DNA of 64,000 nucleotides from Pseudoalteromonas carrageenovora IAM 12662 (GTDB lineage: Bacteria > Pseudomonadota > Gammaproteobacteria > Enterobacterales > Alteromonadaceae). Under the pieces are notes generated by a model that ran no database searches, was not told where the DNA came from, and was given only the letters and a program-made list of their open reading frames with translations. Below are positions 27,452-37,535 of this stretch, piece after piece; within the stretch, counting starts at the first letter, position 1, and every line of letters begins with the position of its first letter. The translations under genes and the position numbers were made by a program. Location: assembly GCF_900239935.1 (NCBI RefSeq), contig NZ_LT965928.1, positions 2,148,507 to 2,212,506 on the forward strand. The letters run 5' to 3'.

Positions 27452-28885
27452 ATGAGCCAAACAGTAGCATCACAAACTGAGTATAACTATAAGGTTGTAC
27501 GCCAATTCGCTATTATGACAGTGATTTGGGGCATCGTTGGCATGAGTATTGGGGTTCTGATTGCTGCCCAATTAGCTTGGCCAGCACTTAACTTTGATAC
27601 ACCATGGTTAACTTACTCTCGACTACGTCCGTTACACACGAACGCAGTAATTTTCGCATTTGGTACCAGTGCACTTTTTGCGACGTCTTATTACGTCGTT
27701 CAACGTACTTGTCAAACGCGTCTTTTCTCAGACAAACTCGCCGCCTTTTCATTTTGGGGATGGCAGCTCGTTATTGTACTAGCAGTGATTACATTACCAC
27801 TTGGTATTACTAGCTCAAAAGAATACGCAGAACTTGAATGGCCAATCGATATTTTAATCGCTGTGGTTTGGATTGTTTACGCAATAGTATTTTTTGGTAC
27901 TTTAATCAAGCGTAAAGTGTCGCACATCTACGTTGCTAACTGGTTCTACGCTGGCTTTATTATTACTGTTGCAGTGCTACACATTGTAAACAGCATGGCA
28001 GTACCAGTATCGTTAACTAAATCATATTCTATCTACGCAGGTGCTGTAGATGCAATGGTTCAGTGGTGGTACGGTCACAACGCTGTAGGTTTCCTACTAA
28101 CTGCTGGTTTCTTAGGTATGATGTATTACTTTGTACCAAAACAAGCAGGCCGCCCAGTTTACTCATATCGCTTATCGGTAGTTCACTTTTGGGCACTTAT
28201 CTCATTATACATTTGGGCAGGTCCTCACCACCTTCACTACACTGCACTTCCTGATTGGACGCAAAGTTTGGGTATGGTTATGTCTATTATCTTATTCGTT
28301 CCATCTTGGGGTGGTATGATTAACGGCATCATGACCCTGTCTGGCGCTTGGCATAAGCTTCGCACCGACCCAGTATTGCGTTTCTTAGTTGTTTCATTGT
28401 CTTTCTACGGTATGTCTACCTTTGAAGGCCCAATGATGGCAATTAAATCTGTAAATGCGTTATCTCACTACACAGATTGGACAATCGGCCACGTACACTC
28501 AGGTGCACTAGGTTGGGTTGCTATGATCTCAATTGGTGCTATTTACCACCTTATCCCTGCGTTATTCGCACAAGGTCGTATGTACAGCGTTAAATTGGTT
28601 AACACCCATTTCTGGTTACACACGGTAGGTGTTGTACTTTACATTGTTGCAATGTGGATTTCAGGTGTTATGCAAGGTCTAATGTGGCGTGCAGTTAACT
28701 CTGACGGTACATTAATGTACAGCTTCGTTCAGTCTTTAGAAGCGTCGCATCCTTTCTACATTATGCGCTTTGTAGGCGGTGTATTCATCGTAACAGGTAT
28801 GTTAGTTATGGCTTATAACGTTTTCCGTACAATTTCAGCTGAAAAAGAATCACTGAAGTTAGACGCGCAAGCACAATTAGCATAA
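27452..28885 (+). CDS. ccoN: cbb3-type cytochrome c oxidase subunit I
   Basis: 477 residues, about 12 membrane helices. This is the catalytic haem-copper subunit of the high-affinity oxygen reductase: it carries the low-spin haem and the haem b3-CuB site. Histidine-bearing family segments are present ([63 protein letters not shown]). GGAAG lies upstream of the ATG. It is the first gene of ccoNOQP, with ccoO 9 bp downstream. Confidence 0.98.
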   Translation: MSQTVASQTEYNYKVVRQFAIMTVIWGIVGMSIGVLIAAQLAWPALNFDTPWLTYSRLRPLHTNAVIFAFGTSALFATSYYVVQRTCQTRLFSDKLAAFSFWGWQLVIVLAVITLPLGITSSKEYAELEWPIDILIAVVWIVYAIVFFGTLIKRKVSHIYVANWFYAGFIITVAVLHIVNSMAVPVSLTKSYSIYAGAVDAMVQWWYGHNAVGFLLTAGFLGMMYYFVPKQAGRPVYSYRLSVVHFWALISLYIWAGPHHLHYTALPDWTQSLGMVMSIILFVPSWGGMINGIMTLSGAWHKLRTDPVLRFLVVSLSFYGMSTFEGPMMAIKSVNALSHYTDWTIGHVHSGALGWVAMISIGAIYHLIPALFAQGRMYSVKLVNTHFWLHTVGVVLYIVAMWISGVMQGLMWRAVNSDGTLMYSFVQSLEASHPFYIMRFVGGVFIVTGMLVMAYNVFRTISAEKESLKLDAQAQLA

Positions 28886-28894
28886 CGGAGTGAG

Positions 28895-29572
28895 ATGATG
28901 AGCAATAAAAATTCACAAAACAAACATGAAATAGTAGAAAAGAACGTTGGCCTAATGGCTATTCTGACTGTTTTTGCTATTAGTTTTGGTGCATTAGTTG
29001 AAATTACTCCGCTAATGTTCCAAGACGATACGACTAAACCTGTTGAAGGCCTGCGCCCACTTAACGCGCTTGAAATGGAAGGCCGAGACATTTATGTACG
29101 TGAAGGTTGTTACAACTGTCACTCACAAATGATCCGCCCTTTTCGCGATGAAGTTGAGCGTTATGGCCACTACTCTGTAGCTGGCGAGTCAGTATGGGAT
29201 CACCCTTTCCAATGGGGTTCTAAACGTACTGGCCCTGACCTTGCTCGTGTAGGTAAACGTTACTCGGACGATTGGCATTATGCTCACTTAGTTGACCCAC
29301 GTGCCGTGGTTCCTGAGTCGAACATGCCAGGTTTTCCTTGGTTAGCAGAGACAACGGTTGATACAAGCCTAACTCTGAAAAAACTACAAATTTTCCGTGA
29401 TACTTTTGCTATCAACCCTGAAAACCCAAAACACCCGGGTTTAGGTTATGGCAGCGACGAAGAGCTTCAAGCAGATGTTGAAAAAGTTAACGCTATGAAT
29501 AACGGCGAAGGCGCAACAGAAATGCAAGCCTTGATCGCGTATTTACAGCAACTTGGCACCCACTTGAAGTAA
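28895..29572 (+). CDS. ccoO: cbb3-type cytochrome c oxidase subunit II (monohaem c)
   Basis: 225 residues. One N-terminal membrane helix (about 17-36) anchors a periplasmic cytochrome c domain with the haem motif CYNCH and GREGCY-like context ([17 protein letters not shown]). It passes electrons toward CcoN. Two ATG codons in a row (28895, 28898) follow GGAG; either may be used. It is followed by ccoQ after 6 bp. Confidence 0.97.
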   Translation: MMSNKNSQNKHEIVEKNVGLMAILTVFAISFGALVEITPLMFQDDTTKPVEGLRPLNALEMEGRDIYVREGCYNCHSQMIRPFRDEVERYGHYSVAGESVWDHPFQWGSKRTGPDLARVGKRYSDDWHYAHLVDPRAVVPESNMPGFPWLAETTVDTSLTLKKLQIFRDTFAINPENPKHPGLGYGSDEELQADVEKVNAMNNGEGATEMQALIAYLQQLGTHLK

Positions 29573-29578
29573 AAAATT

Positions 29579-29764
29579 ATGGATTACGGAACATACAGAG
29601 GCATTTTGACTCTGGTAATTTTAGTATTGTTTATTGTGATTGTTGTATGGGCATACAGCAAACGTAGCAAAAATCGTTTTGATAACGCTGCTAATGCCAT
29701 TTTTGAAGATGAAAAAAAACATAACAACACACTCTCTAACGAGGAAAAGGAGTCTGAAAAATGA
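29579..29764 (+). CDS. ccoQ: cbb3 oxidase small subunit
   Basis: 61 residues with one membrane helix (about 7-28, ILTLVILVLFIVIVVWAYS) and a charged C-terminus, the usual CcoQ form. CcoQ helps stability of the oxidase complex. It overlaps the ccoP start by 4 bp. Confidence 0.92.
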   Translation: MDYGTYRGILTLVILVLFIVIVVWAYSKRSKNRFDNAANAIFEDEKKHNNTLSNEEKESEK

Positions 29765-30795
29765 CTAGCTTTTGGAGTATTTGGGTTATTGTTTTAACCC
29801 TAGCCTGTTTAATTATCATCTTTAGCTTATTAGTTTGGAACCTTAAAAACTATGCCGGCGTTAAAGAAGGTGAAGATTGTGGGCATGAATATGACGGTAT
29901 TACAGAGCTAAACAATCCACTACCAAAATGGTGGACGTACATGTTCTTTGCAACATTTGTTTGGTCTGTATATTACCTTGCAGCTTACCCAGGTTTAGGT
30001 AACTGGGAAGGTTTAGGTAAATGGACTAGCTCTAATCAGGGTATTACGTCTTTAGCTGAATCTAAAAAAGCAGTTGCGGATGCTAAAGAAGAAGGCCGTT
30101 TTGTTAAACTTGATAAAGAGTACGAAGCTGCAGAAGAGCGTTTTGGTCCAATTTTCAACAAACTTGCACAAGTACCCGTTTTAGATTTAGTTAATTCTAA
30201 ATTTGAAGGTGATGCAGCGCAGCAAGTTGCTCTTGAAAATGGTGATAAACACGAGCAAACAGATGGTCAATTAGCACTTGAGATTGGTCAGCGTTTATTT
30301 TCGCAAAACTGTGCTCAGTGTCATGGCTCTGATGCCCGTGGTGGAACTGGCTTCCCTAACCTAACTGATAAAGATTGGTTATACGGTGGTTCACCTGACA
30401 AAATTAAAGAAACACTTCTTTATGGTCGTATAGCTGCAATGCCTTCTTGGGGTGCTGCACTTGGTGAGCAAGGCGTAAAAGAAATGACGGCTCATGTTCT
30501 TAGCTTATCTGGTCGTACTGTTAACCAAAAAGATGCAGCCGCTGGCGCCGCTAAGTTTGCCATGTGTGCAGCGTGTCACGGTGCTGATGGTAAAGGGTCT
30601 GTTGCACATAACTTACCGTTTGGTGCACCTAACCTAACAGATAACATTTGGTTATATGGTGGCTCTCAACGCGCTGTTGAAGAAACGCTTAATCATGGCC
30701 GCGCCGGTGTTATGCCAGCATGGAAAGACATTTTAGGTGAAGATAAAATTCACTTGTTAACTGCGTATGTTTACAGCTTATCGCAAGATAAATAA
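29761..30795 (+). CDS. ccoP: cbb3-type cytochrome c oxidase subunit III (dihaem c)
   Basis: 344 residues. Two N-terminal membrane helices (about 5-27 and 58-77) precede two cytochrome c domains with haem motifs CAQCH and CAACH, each followed by an axial-Met segment (AAMPSWG, GVMPAWK). It takes electrons from the bc1 complex or a soluble cytochrome c and hands them to CcoO. It is the last structural gene and is followed by a strong terminator. Confidence 0.97.
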   Translation: MTSFWSIWVIVLTLACLIIIFSLLVWNLKNYAGVKEGEDCGHEYDGITELNNPLPKWWTYMFFATFVWSVYYLAAYPGLGNWEGLGKWTSSNQGITSLAESKKAVADAKEEGRFVKLDKEYEAAEERFGPIFNKLAQVPVLDLVNSKFEGDAAQQVALENGDKHEQTDGQLALEIGQRLFSQNCAQCHGSDARGGTGFPNLTDKDWLYGGSPDKIKETLLYGRIAAMPSWGAALGEQGVKEMTAHVLSLSGRTVNQKDAAAGAAKFAMCAACHGADGKGSVAHNLPFGAPNLTDNIWLYGGSQRAVEETLNHGRAGVMPAWKDILGEDKIHLLTAYVYSLSQDK

Positions 30796-30848
30796 ACATC
30801 GAGTTAACCAATAATTAATCTTTTTATTTCAATAGATTAATCCAGATC

Positions 30849-30878
30849 AAAAAAGCCTCCAGTCGGAGGCTTTTTTTT
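30849..30878 (+). terminator. Rho-independent terminator after ccoP
   Basis: The stem AAAAGCCTCC / GGAGGCTTTT (10 bp) has an AGTC loop and eight T residues. It separates the oxidase structural genes from the assembly genes. Confidence 0.95.
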
Positions 30879-30936
30879 AGTCTTTTACAAATATTTGCTA
30901 TAAAATAACCCCACCTAAACTAATTTTAGAGCAACT

Positions 30937-31428
30937 ATGCAACCTACTCCGTGGTATAAAAATTTTTGGCCTTGGTTTTTAATCTTTTTTCCTCTCGCGG
31001 CCATTATTGGGTGCATAACGTTAATTATTACTGCTGTGGGCAATGGCCCAGACATGGTGGTAGATGATTACTACAAAAAAGGTAAAGCTATTAATTTAGA
31101 GCTTACTAAGTTTGAAAAAGCCAAAGCACTCTTTTTACACGGCGAGCTTAATGTTACTGATGAACGCGTTAGTTTTAAATTTACTAAAGGCGATTATAGT
31201 AATGTACCTGCATTAAAATTATCATTTTATCATCGCACCATCAAAGCCCATGACTTTGCCGCCACATTAACTTCAAATGCTAATAAAGAATTTACAGCCC
31301 TACTCGAAAACTATACACCGGGCGCCTACTCTGTGTTTATAGAGCCTATAGATGGCAGCTGGAAGTTAAAAGAAAACATCACACTTCCAACAGAGCAGCC
31401 TCTGTTAGTTGCGCCTAATTATAAGTAG
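30937..31428 (+). CDS. ccoH: FixH family protein, cbb3 oxidase assembly
   Basis: 163 residues. One N-terminal membrane helix (about 13-35) and a periplasmic beta domain follow the FixH/CcoH layout; NGPDMVVDDYYKKGKAIN is the family signature region. CcoH is needed for stable cbb3 oxidase assembly. It begins the ccoHIS group, 8 bp before ccoI. Confidence 0.9.
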   Translation: MQPTPWYKNFWPWFLIFFPLAAIIGCITLIITAVGNGPDMVVDDYYKKGKAINLELTKFEKAKALFLHGELNVTDERVSFKFTKGDYSNVPALKLSFYHRTIKAHDFAATLTSNANKEFTALLENYTPGAYSVFIEPIDGSWKLKENITLPTEQPLLVAPNYK

Positions 31429-31436
31429 TAGTAAAT

Positions 31437-33812
31437 ATGAGTACTTCTTGCTTTCATTGTCTTGAGAGTGTGCCTAAAGGGTTTAGTGCAACTGTTATTA
31501 TAGATAACACATCGCAGCCAATGTGTTGTATTGGCTGCCAAGCGGTTGCGCAAAACATTGTTGATCAAGGCATGACCGACTACTACAAATACCGTACTGT
31601 TCGAGCCGGTAAAGTAGAGCAATTAGTACCAGAGCAACTCGCGTTTATAAAAAGCTACGACAATGAAGACATACAAGATGAGTTTATAGCCACAAACGAC
31701 AACATCTCTGAAGTATTATTAAGTGTTGAAGGCATTACCTGTGCCGCGTGTGCCTGGCTTATCGAAAAGCAACTACTAAGCTTAAAAACAGTTAAGCGCG
31801 TTGACGTAAACACCTCAACTAACCGCGCTATGATCCAGTGGGATAAAACAAACACACCACTGAGTGAAATCATTACCGCTTTGGCTAAAATTGGCTACAA
31901 AGCCTACCCGTTCCAAGCTGATACAGAAGCCCAACAAAAGCAGCAAACAGCTAAAGCTTATATACGTCGTTTAGGTGTTGCTGGGCTGATGACCATGCAA
32001 GTAATGATGTTCGCATTTGCCATGTACTTTGGCATGTTCTCAGGAATGGATAGCAACTTTGAGCAATATTTTAGGTGGATAAGCTTAGTGCTTGCCTCGC
32101 CGGTTATTTTGTACAGCGCCCTGCCCTTTTTAACTAATGCCGTTAATGGTTTGAAAGCCAAGCAACTCAACATGGATTTACCCGTATCGCTTGCTATTTT
32201 TGGGGCTTATGGTGCTAGTTGCTATGCTACGTTTATGCAAGTGGGCGAAGTTTATTTTGAATCAGTTTGTATGTTTACCTTTTTGCTATTGCTAGGTAAA
32301 TACTTAGAATTTAGAGCCCGATTAAAAGCCAGTGAATTTACAGCTAACTTACAAAAACTACTCCCTCTTACTGCCCGCACACTCGATGAAAACGGCAATG
32401 AGCACATTATTGCTGCAAAAAAACTAAAACTAAACGATATAGTACTCATAAAAGCTGGCGAAACTATTCCAGCCGACGGTGAGTTAGTTAAAGGTAAAAC
32501 AACAGTCGATGAGTCAATGATGACCGGCGAGCATCAACCTGTTACTAAATTTATTGGTCACAATGTTTACGCCGGCTGCGTTAATCACGATGGCGTAATA
32601 GAAATAAAAATTAATAAAATTGGCCAAAACACGCTTTTAAACCAAATTATTCGCTTGCAACACAATGCATTAACCAAGCGCCCTAAATTAGTGGAGATAA
32701 CCGATAAAGTAGCTCAGTGGTTTATTGCATCTTTACTTATATTTGCCTCTATAACTGCTATTGGTTGGTATCAAATAGATCCTGAGCACGCCTTTTGGAT
32801 CACTATTTCGGTACTGGTTGCCACTTGCCCATGTGCTTTGAGTTTAGCTATTCCAACCGCACTTACGTGCGCCGTTGCAACACTTACTCGAAAAGGCATA
32901 TTGATAAAGCAAGCGCATGTACTTGAAACGCTCTCACAACTGACATTATTTGCTTTTGATAAAACAGGCACGCTTACCCAAGGAAAATTTACACTCGACG
33001 CGGTAGATATATTTGATGAAAACTACAGCAAAGCTGACGTTTTAGAAATAGCGGCTCAGCTTGAGCGTTATTCTGAGCACCCTATAGCAAGTGCATTTAA
33101 CGGATACCCCCCTGCTAAACATGATTTAAATAATATAGAGGTGCACCCTGGCCTCGGTATTAGCGCACAAAATGCAGCTAACCATTATGCTATTGGTAAA
33201 AGCGGCTGGTTTGAGAGTAAAAAAACCAACGCTCAAGCCAGTTTGTATATAAACAAACAAGTAGTTGCGCGTTTTTATTTTGTTGATAAAGTAAAAAGTG
33301 ATGCTACAAAACTTATTAGCTCTTTGCAGTCGCAAAATTTAAGCTGCCATATGCTAACGGGTGACGCTTCCGATGCAGGGCAAAAAATTGCTAAGCAGCT
33401 AAAACTTGAAAGTGTGCAAACAGGCCTCTCACCTAAAGATAAACAAACTGCTGTAGAGCAATGGTCATCGCAAAATGAGGTGGTTGCAATGGTGGGTGAT
33501 GGCATTAACGACAGCCCCGTATTTGCCAGTGCTCATTTATCTATTGCAATGGAAACCGGCGCTGATATTTCTAAAAATAGCGCTGATGTAGTGCTATTAA
33601 ATAGTGATTTAGCGTCAATTGATCACCTATTAAATGTGGCTAAGCAAACTAGGCGTATTATTAAGCAAAACCTTGCCCTGTCTTTATTGTATAATGCCTC
33701 TATCTTGCCGCTCGCAGCCCTTGGTCTTGTTGCTCCATGGATGGCCGTTATTGGAATGTCTGCCAGCTCAATTATTGTTATTAGCAATTCACTAAGGCTT
33801 TTAAAGTTATGA
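31437..33812 (+). CDS. ccoI: Copper-exporting P1B-type ATPase for cbb3 oxidase assembly
   Basis: 791 residues. Order: an N-terminal cysteine cluster (CFHCLESVP, CCIGCQAV), a heavy-metal domain with GITCAACAWL, eight membrane helices with the transport motif CPC in ATCPCALSLA, the phosphorylation site DKTGTLTQG, and the hinge motif GDGINDSP. CcoI/FixI moves copper across the inner membrane for insertion into the oxidase CuB site. Its stop overlaps the ccoS ATG (ATGA). Confidence 0.96.
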   Translation: MSTSCFHCLESVPKGFSATVIIDNTSQPMCCIGCQAVAQNIVDQGMTDYYKYRTVRAGKVEQLVPEQLAFIKSYDNEDIQDEFIATNDNISEVLLSVEGITCAACAWLIEKQLLSLKTVKRVDVNTSTNRAMIQWDKTNTPLSEIITALAKIGYKAYPFQADTEAQQKQQTAKAYIRRLGVAGLMTMQVMMFAFAMYFGMFSGMDSNFEQYFRWISLVLASPVILYSALPFLTNAVNGLKAKQLNMDLPVSLAIFGAYGASCYATFMQVGEVYFESVCMFTFLLLLGKYLEFRARLKASEFTANLQKLLPLTARTLDENGNEHIIAAKKLKLNDIVLIKAGETIPADGELVKGKTTVDESMMTGEHQPVTKFIGHNVYAGCVNHDGVIEIKINKIGQNTLLNQIIRLQHNALTKRPKLVEITDKVAQWFIASLLIFASITAIGWYQIDPEHAFWITISVLVATCPCALSLAIPTALTCAVATLTRKGILIKQAHVLETLSQLTLFAFDKTGTLTQGKFTLDAVDIFDENYSKADVLEIAAQLERYSEHPIASAFNGYPPAKHDLNNIEVHPGLGISAQNAANHYAIGKSGWFESKKTNAQASLYINKQVVARFYFVDKVKSDATKLISSLQSQNLSCHMLTGDASDAGQKIAKQLKLESVQTGLSPKDKQTAVEQWSSQNEVVAMVGDGINDSPVFASAHLSIAMETGADISKNSADVVLLNSDLASIDHLLNVAKQTRRIIKQNLALSLLYNASILPLAALGLVAPWMAVIGMSASSIIVISNSLRLLKL

Positions 33813-33976
33813 GCATAATTTATATTTTGATCCCGATTGCTATATTGTTCGTCATTATTGCCATTGGTGTATTTTTTTGGGCTGTTAAAAGCGAACAATT
33901 TTCTGATTTAAACAAACAAGGTCACAGTATTTTGTTTGAAGATGATAAAGAGCAACACAACAAAAGTAATGATTGA
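33809..33976 (+). CDS. ccoS: cbb3 oxidase maturation protein CcoS
   Basis: 55 residues, read directly from the sequence. One membrane helix (IIYILIPIAILFVIIAIGVF) is followed by FWAVKSEQFSDLNKQG, the CcoS signature with a short acidic tail. CcoS is required for cofactor insertion into cbb3 oxidase. It starts inside the ccoI stop (ATGA) and ends 8 bp inside the next gene, so translation is coupled on both sides. Confidence 0.93.
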   Translation: MSIIYILIPIAILFVIIAIGVFFWAVKSEQFSDLNKQGHSILFEDDKEQHNKSND

Positions 33977-34640
33977 CCCTCTTTATATTAGCGCTTTTTT
34001 TATGGGCCTAATTGGTAGCGGCCACTGCCTTGCTATGTGCGGAGGTATTGCAAGCTCTTTACAATTAGCCAGCGACAAGCGTAAAACACTTACCTACTCA
34101 TTCGCTTATAATATTGGGCGAGCATTAAGCTACATGGTTGCTGGCTCACTTGTTGCGGGTATAAGTAGCCAATTTGCTAAACAAAATACATCATTTTCTA
34201 TAACGCTTTCATTTATTGCAGCAATATTTATGCTTTTGGTAGGCGTTTATATAATGCGTTTAGGTCCTACATTGCAATGGTTAGAGAAAATAGGCAAAAC
34301 GCTTATTTGGCAGCATATTGTTAAGCTTAATAAATATTTAATGCCCGTTGACTCAACAGTTAAAGCATTGGGTTATGGCGCGTTATGGGGCTGGCTTCCG
34401 TGTGGTTTGGTTTATTCAGCATTAACGTGGGCAATGACGAGCCCTACAGCCTTTGATGGCGCTATTGTAATGTTATGCTTTGCACTAGGTACATTTCCAG
34501 CCATGATCACACTTGGCTTAGCGGCGCAAAAACTTAATAGCATAATAAACCATCCTTGGACCCGTATTGTATTAGGTAGTGTTATAATTTGGTATGGTAT
34601 CTACTTATTGATTATTGCAACCGACAAGTTAGTACATTAA
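33969..34640 (+). CDS. Sulfite exporter TauE/SafE family membrane protein
   Basis: 223 residues from the ATG at 33969 (MIDPLYISAFFMGLIGSGHC); the frame extends upstream to 33936. About six membrane helices are seen, with conserved SGHCLAMCGG and WGWLPCGLVYSAL motifs, the latter two carrying cysteines. This subgroup regularly sits beside ccoS; a role in metal or thiol transport for oxidase assembly is suspected but not established. It overlaps ccoS by 8 bp. Confidence 0.88.
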   Translation: MIDPLYISAFFMGLIGSGHCLAMCGGIASSLQLASDKRKTLTYSFAYNIGRALSYMVAGSLVAGISSQFAKQNTSFSITLSFIAAIFMLLVGVYIMRLGPTLQWLEKIGKTLIWQHIVKLNKYLMPVDSTVKALGYGALWGWLPCGLVYSALTWAMTSPTAFDGAIVMLCFALGTFPAMITLGLAAQKLNSIINHPWTRIVLGSVIIWYGIYLLIIATDKLVH

Positions 34641-34708
34641 TGTTTATGGTGTATTAACCTTTCGAGGTTTATTTGCCCCAGTATATAAAAACTAAAACGG
34701 ATTAAATT

Positions 34709-35446
34709 ATGGATTTCTCTCAAAGTCGCGCTAAAAGTAATTGTGCTATTAGCTGTAATAACTGCAGTATAAGCCAATTGTGTTTGCCGTTTTCGTTAAA
34801 TGGCCAAGAAATGGATAAACTTGACGAAATTATTGAGCGAAAAAAACCACTGCATAAAGGCGACTATTTATTTGAGTCCGGCGCACCTTTGCTGGCTATT
34901 TACGCTGTACGCTCTGGCTCATTTAAGTCTTATACACTCTCAGAGCAAGGTGATGAGCAAATTACAGGCTTTCATTTAGCCGGCGATTTAGTCGGGTTTG
35001 ATGCTATTAGCAAAATGGCCCACCAAAGCTTTTCTCAAGCACTTGAAACCTCTATGGTATGCGAAATTCCATTTGATGCCCTTGACGAACTAGCCGGTAA
35101 ATTACCTAAGCTTCGCCAGCAAATAATGCGTTTAATGAGCAGCGAAATTACCTACGATCAAGAAATGTTGTTACTACTTAATAAAAAATCAGCAGAAGAG
35201 CGCTTAGCCAGCTTTATTTATAACCTTTCAGAGCGTTTTGGTGAACGTGGTTTCTCGCGTAAAGAGTTTAGATTTACCATGACCCGTGGAGAAATCGGTA
35301 ATTACTTAGGTTTAACCGTTGAAACCATTAGCCGTTTATTAAGTCGTTTTCAAAAAGCCGATTTAATCAAAGTTGAAGGTAAATTTATTACTATTTTAGA
35401 TAACAGTGCGCTGGCAAAAACTGCGGCAATAGTTAAGCCTTGCTAA
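34709..35446 (+). CDS. fnr: FNR-type oxygen-sensing transcriptional regulator
   Basis: 245 residues. The N-terminal cluster [14 protein letters not shown] gives Cys16, Cys19 and Cys25, and Cys118 (SMVCEI) supplies the fourth [4Fe-4S] ligand, matching E. coli Fnr spacing. A cyclic-nucleotide-binding-like domain (about 30-150) and a Crp-type helix-turn-helix (about 190-220, [20 protein letters not shown]) follow. It should activate genes at low oxygen, including the adjacent cco genes. It is 68 bp after the TauE/SafE gene. Confidence 0.97.
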   Translation: MDFSQSRAKSNCAISCNNCSISQLCLPFSLNGQEMDKLDEIIERKKPLHKGDYLFESGAPLLAIYAVRSGSFKSYTLSEQGDEQITGFHLAGDLVGFDAISKMAHQSFSQALETSMVCEIPFDALDELAGKLPKLRQQIMRLMSSEITYDQEMLLLLNKKSAEERLASFIYNLSERFGERGFSRKEFRFTMTRGEIGNYLGLTVETISRLLSRFQKADLIKVEGKFITILDNSALAKTAAIVKPC

Positions 35447-35465
35447 GCCAGTACTCCCTGTAACT

Positions 35466-35479
35466 TTGATTTAGAACAA
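35466..35479 (+). promoter_or_regulatory. FNR-like site upstream of uspE
   Basis: TTGAT-TTAG-AACAA matches nine of ten consensus half-site bases of TTGATNNNNATCAA. It lies 76 bp before the uspE ATG and 20 bp after the fnr stop. Confidence 0.45.
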
Positions 35480-35555
35480 CAATTTGTGTGCTACCCCTTT
35501 AACTGTTTTGTATTTACGTTACACTAAATATAGAACTTCAACTAAGGAGTAGCTC

Positions 35556-36482
35556 ATGAACACCATAAAACGCATTTTAGCGGTTATCGATCCTACCAAA
35601 GACGACCAGCATGGCTTATCACGCTCAATTGAGCTTGCCAAAAAATCTGGCGCAAGTATTACCGCCTTTATGACGGTTTACGACTTCTCTTACGAAATGA
35701 CTACCATGCTCTCTGGCGAAGAACGAGAAGCCATGCGAAGCGCTGTTATAAAAGACCGTGAACTTTGGCTAACCGACTTGGTCTCTGTGTATAACGATAT
35801 CAATATAGAAACGCAAGTGGTTTGGCATAACCGTCCTTACGAAGCCATTATTAATACCGTTATGGAGCACAACTTCGACTTAGTCATTAAAGGCACACAT
35901 CAGCACGGCGCGCTTAAATCAGTTATATTCACCCCTACCGATTGGCATTTAGTACGAAAGTGCCCTGCCCCGGTGTTGTTTGTAAAAGAAATGGCGTGGC
36001 CAGCTAATGGTAATATTTTAGCTGCTATTAACGCAGTAAGCGAAAACGATGAACACGTTGCACTTAACAAACGCATTATTAAAGATGTACAGTTTTTATG
36101 TGAACTGGCAAACGCAAAACTCAACTTAGTTAATGCATACCCAGCCACACCTGTAAATATTGCTATCGAAATTCCAGAGTTTAACCCAGGTGTGTATAAC
36201 GAATCAGTAAAAAAACACCACATTGAATCTACAACACAGCTTGCTAACGACTTTAATTTAACGACAGAGCAATGTTTTATTGAAGAAGGCTTACCTGAGG
36301 ATGTGATCCCCGATGTAGCTAAACGTTTAAATAGTGAATTAGTGGTTATTGGCACTGTTGGACGTACTGGTTTAAGCGCGGCTTTAGTGGGTAACACCGC
36401 AGAGCATGTAATTGATAGTTTAGATTGCGATGTACTTGCATTAAAACCAGACGGTTATGTCAGCCCTCTTGCCAAAAGTTAA
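35556..36482 (+). CDS. uspE: Universal stress protein, tandem Usp domains
   Basis: 308 residues with two Usp domains (about 1-145 and 155-300). The second keeps a nucleotide-loop-like GTVGRTGLSAALVGNTAE pattern; the first has KGTHQHGALKSVIFTPTD. UspE proteins act in stress survival and motility or aggregation; the molecular activity is unclear. AAGGAG lies 6 bp before the ATG. It follows fnr, the same neighbourhood as in E. coli, and has a near-consensus FNR site upstream. Confidence 0.93.
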   Translation: MNTIKRILAVIDPTKDDQHGLSRSIELAKKSGASITAFMTVYDFSYEMTTMLSGEEREAMRSAVIKDRELWLTDLVSVYNDINIETQVVWHNRPYEAIINTVMEHNFDLVIKGTHQHGALKSVIFTPTDWHLVRKCPAPVLFVKEMAWPANGNILAAINAVSENDEHVALNKRIIKDVQFLCELANAKLNLVNAYPATPVNIAIEIPEFNPGVYNESVKKHHIESTTQLANDFNLTTEQCFIEEGLPEDVIPDVAKRLNSELVVIGTVGRTGLSAALVGNTAEHVIDSLDCDVLALKPDGYVSPLAKS

Positions 36483-36502
36483 ACAAAGCCTTAACTAGCG
36501 CT

Positions 36503-36531
36503 TTAATACCCATAGTACTTGGGTATATAAT
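36503..36531 (+). promoter_or_regulatory. Candidate promoter of ttcA
   Basis: A perfect -10 TATAAT at 36526-36531 is preceded at 17 bp by a poor -35 (TTAATA). It lies 55 bp before the ttcA start. Confidence 0.4.
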
Positions 36532-36585
36532 ACGCCCCTTTATTTTTAGCAATTAACTTTGCGTATGTTTATCAAGGGGGCGTAA

Positions 36586-37500
36586 TTGTCACATTCAGAT
36601 CAAGCTAAAGCTCAATTTAATTTAAATAAGCTTCAAAAGCGTTTACGCCGCCAAACTGGTCAAGCCGTTATGGACTTCAATATGATTGAAGAGGGCGACC
36701 GCATTATGGTGTGCTTATCAGGAGGCAAAGATAGCTACACTATGCTTGAAATGCTTCAGCATCTTAAACGTGTTGCGCCAATTAAGTTTGACTTGTTCGT
36801 GGTCAACCTCGATCAAAAGCAACCAGGCTTCCCAGAGCATGTATTACCAGAGTATCTTGATAAACTTGATATCGAATACAAAATTGTTGAAGAAGACACC
36901 TACAGTATTGTTACCGATATAATCCCTGAAGGTAAAACAACGTGCTCACTTTGCTCTCGTTTGCGTCGCGGTATTTTATATCGTACGGCAAAAGAACTTG
37001 GCGCGACTAAAATAGCACTTGGCCATCACCGCGACGACATGATCGAAACACTCTTTTTAAATATGTTTTACGGTGGCAAGCTTAAAAGTATGCCGGCTAA
37101 ATTAATGAGCGATAATGGCGAGCATATGGTTATTCGTCCATTGGCGTATTGCAAAGAGGCCGACATAAGCCAATATGCTTTTGTACAGGGTTATCCTATC
37201 ATTCCGTGTAACTTATGTGGCTCACAAGAAAACTTACAGCGTAAGCACACCAAAAACATGCTTGCTAAGTGGAATGAAGAACACCCTGGCCGTATAGAAA
37301 GTATTTTTACAGCGATGCAAAATGTAGTGCCTTCTCATTTAGCTGATGCTGAATTATTTGATTTTGAAAACCTAAAAACCGGTGAAGTAATAGATGGTGG
37401 TGATATTGCGCTAGATAAGCCAGATATTCCAAAAGTGCCTGTAAATACAGACGACGAGCAACCAGCTCAAGCTGATGTAGTTACTATAAATTTAAGCTAA
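36586..37500 (+). CDS. ttcA: tRNA 2-thiocytidine(32) synthetase
   Basis: 304 residues. PP-loop [12 protein letters not shown] (about 45-56) and two CxxC pairs (TCSLC, PCNLC) that bind the iron-sulfur cluster are present, plus [13 protein letters not shown] opening ([13 protein letters not shown]). TtcA thiolates C32 in tRNAs. The start is TTG at 36586, chosen because AAGGGGG lies at the right distance and the N-terminus matches the family; the next ATG at 36670 would cut into the family-conserved N-terminal region. It is close to fnr and uspE as in E. coli. Confidence 0.96.
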   Translation: MSHSDQAKAQFNLNKLQKRLRRQTGQAVMDFNMIEEGDRIMVCLSGGKDSYTMLEMLQHLKRVAPIKFDLFVVNLDQKQPGFPEHVLPEYLDKLDIEYKIVEEDTYSIVTDIIPEGKTTCSLCSRLRRGILYRTAKELGATKIALGHHRDDMIETLFLNMFYGGKLKSMPAKLMSDNGEHMVIRPLAYCKEADISQYAFVQGYPIIPCNLCGSQENLQRKHTKNMLAKWNEEHPGRIESIFTAMQNVVPSHLADAELFDFENLKTGEVIDGGDIALDKPDIPKVPVNTDDEQPAQADVVTINLS

Positions 37501-37513
37501 ATTACACATTTAA

Positions 37514-37535
37514 GGGCTTATATTAAGCTCTTTTT
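37514..37535 (+). terminator. Terminator after ttcA
   Basis: The stem GGGCTTA / TAAGCTC (7 pairs, one G-U) has a TAT loop and five T residues. The T-run reaches into the stop codon of the convergent gene. Confidence 0.75.

Noticed and set aside
35900..36397. 165-codon open frame antisense to uspE
   Set aside because: Fully contained in a conserved gene, no start signals, low-complexity composition.
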